NCBI GenBank assembly: GCA_002746235.1
Contig: NVWJ01000004.1
Location: forward strand, 50,497 to 56,624
From: Planctomycetota bacterium
GTDB taxonomy: Bacteria; Planctomycetota; UBA1135
Reading direction: 5' to 3'
DNA: 6,128 bases
Positions 5,591 to 6,128 of the stretch are shown in pieces. Each line of letters starts with the position of its first letter. The first letter of the stretch is position 1. Below the pieces are notes generated by a model that made no database searches, was not told the origin of the DNA, and was given only the letters and a program-made list of their open reading frames with translations. A program made the position numbers and the translations under genes.

Positions 5591-6128
5591 TTAATTGTCA
5601 TTGAACTGTACCATGTTGGTTTCGGAAACCGAGTTTGCTTCAGAAATAACCTCCGAAGAAGCTCCAGAAGAATTGGACTGATTAACACAGCTCACCACAG
5701 AGTTACCCAAAGCACAAAGCTTCTTCTGTGCCCCCAACCAACCCTTGTGATTCCAACTTGTATTTCCAGGTAATCTGCCACCACTGTATTTTTTAGTGTG
5801 GGCGAAGCACGCACTTCTTTGCTGCTGGACATCGCTGTCCACTTTCGTATTCAACGACCCACTACAGCTAAATGTTGATCTTCTCCGCGCAGGGAAATTG
5901 GGCAAAGATCTATCAAAATCATATTGTAATTTATTCGCATACCAATCACATGAAGGAAACGCCTCACTATCAATCTCAGCATAAAGGGCTTCGCATTCTG
6001 CCCAGCAAGGATCTTCACTACTCATTTCTGAACAAGCAACCAATGCGGCATCAAAATTTGGGCACTTACCGGGGCATGGATAGTCTGTCGAATTTCCAAA
6101 AGTATCTGTAAGGTGTAAAGGCCCACTT
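5591..6128 (-). CDS. C-terminal end of an RHS-repeat-like protein (5' part outside window)
   Basis: The frame is open from the right edge to a TAA at 5593-5591, giving 178 visible residues with no stop, so the true start lies beyond the window. An internal TTG at 6043 is unlikely to be the start. The first visible residues, GPLHLTDTFGN, resemble the 'NPL..TDPfG' segment that ends the RHS/YD-repeat-associated core domain, where the variable tip begins. The rest is a cysteine-rich tail with ten cysteines (PCPGKC, ALVAC, DPCWAEC, SCDWY and others), an Arg-rich patch PARRRS, and a Ser/Asn-rich end. An even number of cysteines would suit an exported, disulfide-bonded domain. I recognise no toxin family or catalytic motif. 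The lipoprotein gene follows closely on the same strand. The RHS call rests on about eleven residues and is tentative; the existence of the partial gene is firmer. Confidence 0.55.
   Translation of the reverse strand, partial: SGPLHLTDTFGNSTDYPCPGKCPNFDAALVACSEMSSEDPCWAECEALYAEIDSEAFPSCDWYANKLQYDFDRSLPNFPARRRSTFSCSGSLNTKVDSDVQQQRSACFAHTKKYSGGRLPGNTSWNHKGWLGAQKKLCALGNSVVSCVNQSNSSGASSEVISEANSVSETNMVQFNDN

Noticed and set aside
1..6128. CRISPR array or tandem repeats
   Set aside because: No regularly spaced direct repeats are present. The only long repeated sequence pairs are the recombinase-site arms and the IS ends.

Overview
The window looks like an accessory region of a free-living bacterium, most likely a planctomycete. 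The main clue is that two predicted secreted proteins (239-1300 and 2251-3249, + strand) end in the same kind of ~100-residue Gly/Pro-rich domain closing on a V-I-Q or V-V-Q terminus, a style I associate with marine Planctomycetota. This is recognition from memory, with no search run, so the taxon is a moderate-confidence inference.

Layout from left to right. Positions 5-30 hold a half-conserved copy of a recombinase-type site. A short leader (with a possible 33-codon ORF) leads to a signal-peptide protein with a beta-propeller-like body (239-1300). A 680-bp internally deleted IS5-type element (1406-2085) separates it from the second secreted or lipid-anchored protein (2251-3249). An imperfect inverted repeat lies before this second gene (2130-2210). 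A branched, strongly self-complementary structure lies directly after it (3258-3350). A gene-free stretch (3351-3580) carries a further long imperfect inverted repeat. Then comes a perfect 14-bp inverted repeat with a 6-bp spacer (3581-3614), organised like a Xer/dif core site, 18 bases upstream of the start codon of a complete tyrosine recombinase (3633-4637). The left arm of that site recurs at positions 5-17.

The right quarter is visibly AT-richer and reads on the minus strand. The C-terminal end of a large protein enters from the right edge (5591-6128, partial). Its first visible residues look like the end of an RHS/YD-repeat core, followed by a cysteine-rich tail. It is followed after a very short gap by a lipoprotein gene (4700-5548), which converges on the recombinase gene.

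The most interesting reading is of two adjacent systems. The first is a tyrosine recombinase with its own dif-like site in its leader and a matching half-site 3.6 kb away, bracketing two secreted-protein genes and structured non-coding repeats. It could be an integron-like or cassette-type mobile unit that is not a classical IntI/attC integron. The second is a possible RHS polymorphic-toxin tail with a lipoprotein immunity or partner gene. Both are hypotheses from sequence reading alone.
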